From NCBI GenBank assembly GCA_041477815.1, contig JBGOUV010000285.1, positions 1-9,001 on the forward strand: DNA of 9,001 nt. Reading direction: 5' to 3'. A model generated the notes under the pieces. It made no database searches, was not told where the DNA came from, and saw nothing but the letters and a program-made list of their open reading frames with translations. The DNA is from JBGOUV01 sp041477815 (GTDB lineage: Bacteria; Acidobacteriota; Terriglobia; Bryobacterales; JACQDG01). Below are positions 7,033 to 9,001 of this stretch, one piece after another. The translations under genes and the position numbers were made by a program. Numbering within the stretch: position 1 is the stretch's first letter; every line of letters begins with the position of its first letter.

Positions 7033-7419
7033 AGTCATCCACATGGAAGGTGACGATGCTGGTGAGTCCGTTGACGTTCATTGCGGCGACCAGTCGAGCG
7101 TCGTGAGCGTTTGCACCGGAGACCGAATGCGCAACGACAAGGCGTCGCCACTCGCGGTGGATGCCGGGAGTGTCACTGAGGAGCGTCAGAATGGATTCCA
7201 AGCGTGACGCATACCAGTCGGCTTGAGACAAGGTCAAACCCAAACCATTATGGCCGGACGGACGCGTAGCAACGCTCCAGAATTCGACCACGTTTTGGGA
7301 GAATATACAGACTCGCCGGCTCGCAGAAGTGTGAGGAGGGCGCTTCGGGCTTGCCGATAGGAGAGGCTGTCGCGCTGGACACTCCGCAGGAGCACGTTCG
7401 TGTCAGCGAGGTGATCCAT
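6971..7419 (-). pseudogene. vapC: VapC-type PIN-domain toxin, split by a one-base frameshift
   Basis: PIN-domain nucleases of VapBC toxin-antitoxin pairs cut RNA using a cluster of acidic residues. The first frame, from ATG 7419, reads MDHLADTNVLLRSVQRDSLS and on to RAGESVYSP. The matching continuation, NVVEFWSVATRP ... NAHDARLVAAM ... TFHVDDFKR ... IAGVK, is in another frame and ends at TAG 6973-6971. The two join at the minus-strand run CCCAAAA (7299-7293). Adding one base there gives SPQNVVEFW and a protein of 149 residues, normal for VapC, with all expected acids present: D6, E46, D107 and D128/D129. The span of 449 nt is one short of a multiple of three, in agreement. The gene overlaps vapB by 17 bp and its 3' end overlaps hyuB convergently by 62 bp. 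It may be a true inactivation, programmed slippage or a read error in the homopolymer. Confidence 0.82.
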
Positions 7420-7666
7420 CTTCTCGGCGGTAAATGGCGTCTCGACTGATGGCCTCGTCGGAGAGTGGTGGTGTGTCCGGGAAACTGTCGGCCCATTCTT
7501 CAAATGCGGCTGCTCTCTGGTCTGGCGTCATCGCAGGACTAGCGCTCGAGGCAGCGAACTGCTCCAAAAGACTTCGCAGGTAAACATCCAGCGGCACACC
7601 TTTAGCCCGTGCCAGGGCGAGGAGACCGGCTTCCACCTCAGGGTTCAGTTCTACGGTCAGCGTCAT
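7403..7666 (-). CDS. vapB: VapB-like antitoxin (ribbon-helix-helix type)
   Basis: An 87-residue protein from ATG 7666. The N-terminal MTLTVELNPEVEAGLLALAR with VPLDVYLRSLLEQ is a predicted short beta strand followed by two helices, as in ribbon-helix-helix antitoxins that bind their own promoter as dimers. The acidic C-terminal part, AAFEEWADSFPDTPPLSDEA and on, is the kind of extended tail that wraps around and blocks a PIN toxin. It is directly followed by vapC on the same strand with a 17-bp overlap, the usual antitoxin-first order. A GTG at 7678 would add MGKP; ATG 7666 is preferred because a purine-rich GTGGGA lies just upstream of it. The gap from the methyltransferase stop is 27 bp, so it may be read from the upstream operon as well as from any own promoter. 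The family call depends on context and general sequence character. Confidence 0.75.
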   Translation of the reverse strand: MTLTVELNPEVEAGLLALARAKGVPLDVYLRSLLEQFAASSASPAMTPDQRAAAFEEWADSFPDTPPLSDEAISRDAIYRREDGSPR

Positions 7667-7693
7667 CGGCTTTCCCACTCTCTTTAGGATACC

Positions 7694-8572
7694 CTACCGC
7701 ACCGCCTTCCACGCCAGGAACAGGCCGTCCGGGGCCACATCCTCCCAGTACGACACAAACTCGCTCGACACCTGACGGCAGTGGCGGCCGAGCAGCCGCT
7801 CCAGTTCGCGCCGGCCGAACCACTTCTCCCACGGCGGCGTTTCCAGGCGTCCGGTCTGTTCCGCGTTCTTGTCGATAATCACGATGCGGCCCTCGGGGCG
7901 CACCACGCGGCAGATCTCCTCGAGGGCCGTGTCGATCGCCACCGCGTGCTCCAGGGATTCAGTGGCGTAGGCGGCGTCGAAAAAGTCGTCGGGGAACGGC
8001 AGGTCGGTCATGGTGCCCTGGCGGGTGTGGATGTCGGGGGGCACGTGGCGGAGCATTTCGGCGGAGATATCCAGGCCCCAGACTTCGGCCGCCGGGTGGC
8101 GCTCCTTCAGCACGCGGGCGAAGCGGCCCTTGCCGCAGCCGGCGTCGAGGACGCGCCGGCCCGCCAAGTCCCCGAAAAACTCCAGGATTAGCCGGACGTG
8201 ATAGATCCGCGGGTCGATGGTGGCGGGGAAATTTTGCTCATCCTGCGCCGCCAGATCGAAGGAATCGCGCAGGTGGTCGTGGATCTTCTGCAGGTCCCCC
8301 GCGATGTCGAGTAAATCACGAGCGCTGCCGTCGTCTTCAATGGGGGCGGAGGGCAGCGCGGCACAGGTCCGCTCCAATTCCGCGGCGGCCTCCCGGCGGC
8401 CCCACAACCTCAGCACGCGGACCATCTCGCCCAGGGCCGTCACGATCTGGGGGGAGGGAGAGCGGCCGGCCGCGCGCAATGCTGCCCGCTCGGCCCGCCG
8501 CAGTTGCTTCTCGACCCGGACCGGGCGGCTCTTCGACTCGAGCAGGTAGTCAAGGAACGAGAACAGGCGCAA
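7694..8572 (-). CDS. Class I SAM-dependent methyltransferase
   Basis: A 292-residue protein from TTG 8572-8570. Residues 1 to about 115 are helical and charged, with no recognised domain. The C-terminal half is a Methyltransf_11-like Rossmann fold: motif I RRVLDAGCGKGRF (139-151) binds S-adenosylmethionine, the acidic end of beta-2 is WGLDIS (165-170), the adenine-side segment is TRQGTMTDLPFPDDFFDAAY (183-202), motif II region ESLEHA (205-210), and a post-motif strand is EGRIVIIDKN (227-236). The acceptor is unknown; the neighbouring sugar epimerase suggests a glycan, nucleotide-sugar or lipid-linked intermediate. The TTG start is chosen because a perfect AGGAGG sits 6 nt upstream. The same frame stays open to 8908, but that extension is a Pro/Ser/Arg-rich shadow of the epimerase frame. 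It overlaps the epimerase end by 23 bp, consistent with coupling. Confidence 0.85.
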   Translation of the reverse strand: MRLFSFLDYLLESKSRPVRVEKQLRRAERAALRAAGRSPSPQIVTALGEMVRVLRLWGRREAAAELERTCAALPSAPIEDDGSARDLLDIAGDLQKIHDHLRDSFDLAAQDEQNFPATIDPRIYHVRLILEFFGDLAGRRVLDAGCGKGRFARVLKERHPAAEVWGLDISAEMLRHVPPDIHTRQGTMTDLPFPDDFFDAAYATESLEHAVAIDTALEEICRVVRPEGRIVIIDKNAEQTGRLETPPWEKWFGRRELERLLGRHCRQVSSEFVSYWEDVAPDGLFLAWKAVR

Positions 8573-9001
8573 GCCGTCCCTCCTCGGCGCGGAGCCACTC
8601 GTAGAGGTCGGCGAAAATCCGCCGCAGCTCGCGGCGGGGCCGCCAGCCGGCGCCCTCATGAATGCGCCGGGCGTCGGTGATGTAAACGCGGACGTCGTTG
8701 GGACGGTCGCCGGCCACGGCGGCGATGGGGACGCTGTTGCCGGTGATCTCTCGGCACAAGGCGGTCGCCTCCAGAAGCGAGACGCTGTTCCCTGCCCCGC
8801 CCCCCACGTTCCAGCACTGGCCCGCATGGGCGTCAAAGTGGCCGATCTGCGCCAGCACCAGGTCGGCCAGGTCGTCGACATGGAGCAAGTCCCGCACCTG
8901 CTTGCCACTACCTCCGAACCCGATATAGGAGAGTGGCCGGCGGAAGTAGTGGGCGATCATCCAGAGGGCCGCTACTCCCTGGTCGCTCTTGCCCATCTGC
9001 C
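8550..9001 (-). CDS. NAD-dependent sugar epimerase, CDP-paratose 2-epimerase-like (C-terminal part)
   Basis: The frame enters from the right edge and ends at 8550, giving 150 visible residues of a short-chain dehydrogenase/reductase-type nucleotide-sugar epimerase. The N-terminal NAD-binding Rossmann half and the catalytic Tyr-Lys pair are outside the window. The start of the visible part, QMGKSDQGVAALWMIAHYF, and the following RPLSYIGFGGSGKQVRDLLH and VDDLADLVLAQI closely resemble the substrate-binding half of CDP-paratose 2-epimerases and relatives. These interconvert dideoxyhexoses such as paratose and tyvelose. NVGGG, then SLLEATALCREITG, and GDRPNDVRVYITDARR continue the family pattern. 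The ATG at 8996 is internal, not a start. The downstream methyltransferase overlaps by 23 bp. The exact sugar is inferred only; a general NAD-dependent epimerase/dehydratase label is the safe alternative. Confidence 0.87.
   Translation of the reverse strand, partial: QMGKSDQGVAALWMIAHYFRRPLSYIGFGGSGKQVRDLLHVDDLADLVLAQIGHFDAHAGQCWNVGGGAGNSVSLLEATALCREITGNSVPIAAVAGDRPNDVRVYITDARRIHEGAGWRPRRELRRIFADLYEWLRAEEGRLAPVLVP
8579..8584 (-). promoter_or_regulatory. Shine-Dalgarno site deciding the TTG start of the methyltransferase
   Basis: On the minus strand AGGAGG at 8584-8579 is followed by a 6-nt spacer and then TTG 8572-8570. It lies inside the coding sequence of the upstream epimerase (the Glu-Glu-Gly codons near its end). 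This favours a coupled internal start over the longer open frame extending to 8908. Confidence 0.6.

Noticed and set aside
7609..8549. Plus-strand open frames opposite vapB and the methyltransferase
   Set aside because: Low-complexity Pro/Arg/Ser or Gly/Ala sequence antisense to genes with recognisable motifs.
8573..8908. N-terminal extension of the methyltransferase frame
   Set aside because: Its translation is a Pro/Ser/Arg/Thr-rich shadow of the epimerase, which is clearly coded in another frame here; a strong ribosome site supports the TTG at 8572.
1..9001. CRISPR arrays, tRNA or rRNA genes, riboswitches, tandem repeats
   Set aside because: Reading the window, I saw no regularly spaced direct repeats, no tRNA-like cloverleaf and no rRNA signature. 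No strong hairpin-plus-T-run terminator was evident in the short spacers. A computed search was not possible here.

Overview
The window looks like a piece of a GC-rich chromosome from the phylum Acidobacteriota, probably Solibacter/Bryobacter-like. This rests on the roughly 1,000-residue Oar-type TonB-dependent receptor with an N-terminal carboxypeptidase-regulatory-like domain (a type greatly expanded in that group), the C/G-ending codons, and scattered transposase debris. The taxonomic call is an inference; no rRNA or other phylogenetic marker is present.

Layout. (1) Positions 1-498 are mobile-element debris: the last 33 residues of a transposase on the plus strand, a 36-residue ORF of unknown nature, and a decayed, frameshifted internal piece of an IS630-type transposase on the minus strand. 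(2) 499-3579, minus strand: a full-length Oar-like outer-membrane TonB-dependent receptor with a signal peptide and a good Shine-Dalgarno sequence. (3) 3580-3626: a 47-bp divergent spacer. (4) 3627-7032, plus strand: a translationally coupled pair, hyuA-hyuB (hydantoinase/oxoprolinase subunits A and B, 8-bp overlap). HyuA seems to lack an internal segment near its C-terminus, and HyuB carries a non-family tail that runs antisense into the next gene. (5) 6971-7666, minus strand: a VapBC-type toxin-antitoxin pair in which vapC (PIN nuclease) is split by a one-base frameshift. (6) 7694-9001, minus strand: a class I SAM-dependent methyltransferase preceded by an overlapping NAD-dependent sugar-nucleotide epimerase of the CDP-paratose 2-epimerase type, cut by the window edge. 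These look like part of a surface-glycan or nucleotide-sugar locus.

How the genes may work together. The receptor and hyuAB are divergent around a very short spacer, so they may be co-regulated: outer-membrane uptake of a compound followed by ATP-dependent hydrolysis or carboxylation of a cyclic amide or related substrate. The substrate cannot be read from the sequence. The epimerase and methyltransferase overlap and are probably co-translated. The TA pair follows the methyltransferase with a gap of about 27 bp on the same strand and abuts the 3' end of hyuB convergently, so the hyuB/vapC boundary looks like an old recombination junction.

I found no clearly novel system. The points most worth a second look are the frameshifted vapC, the shortened HyuA C-terminus, the chimeric HyuB tail, and the IS630 remnant whose reading frame can be restored by a single base.
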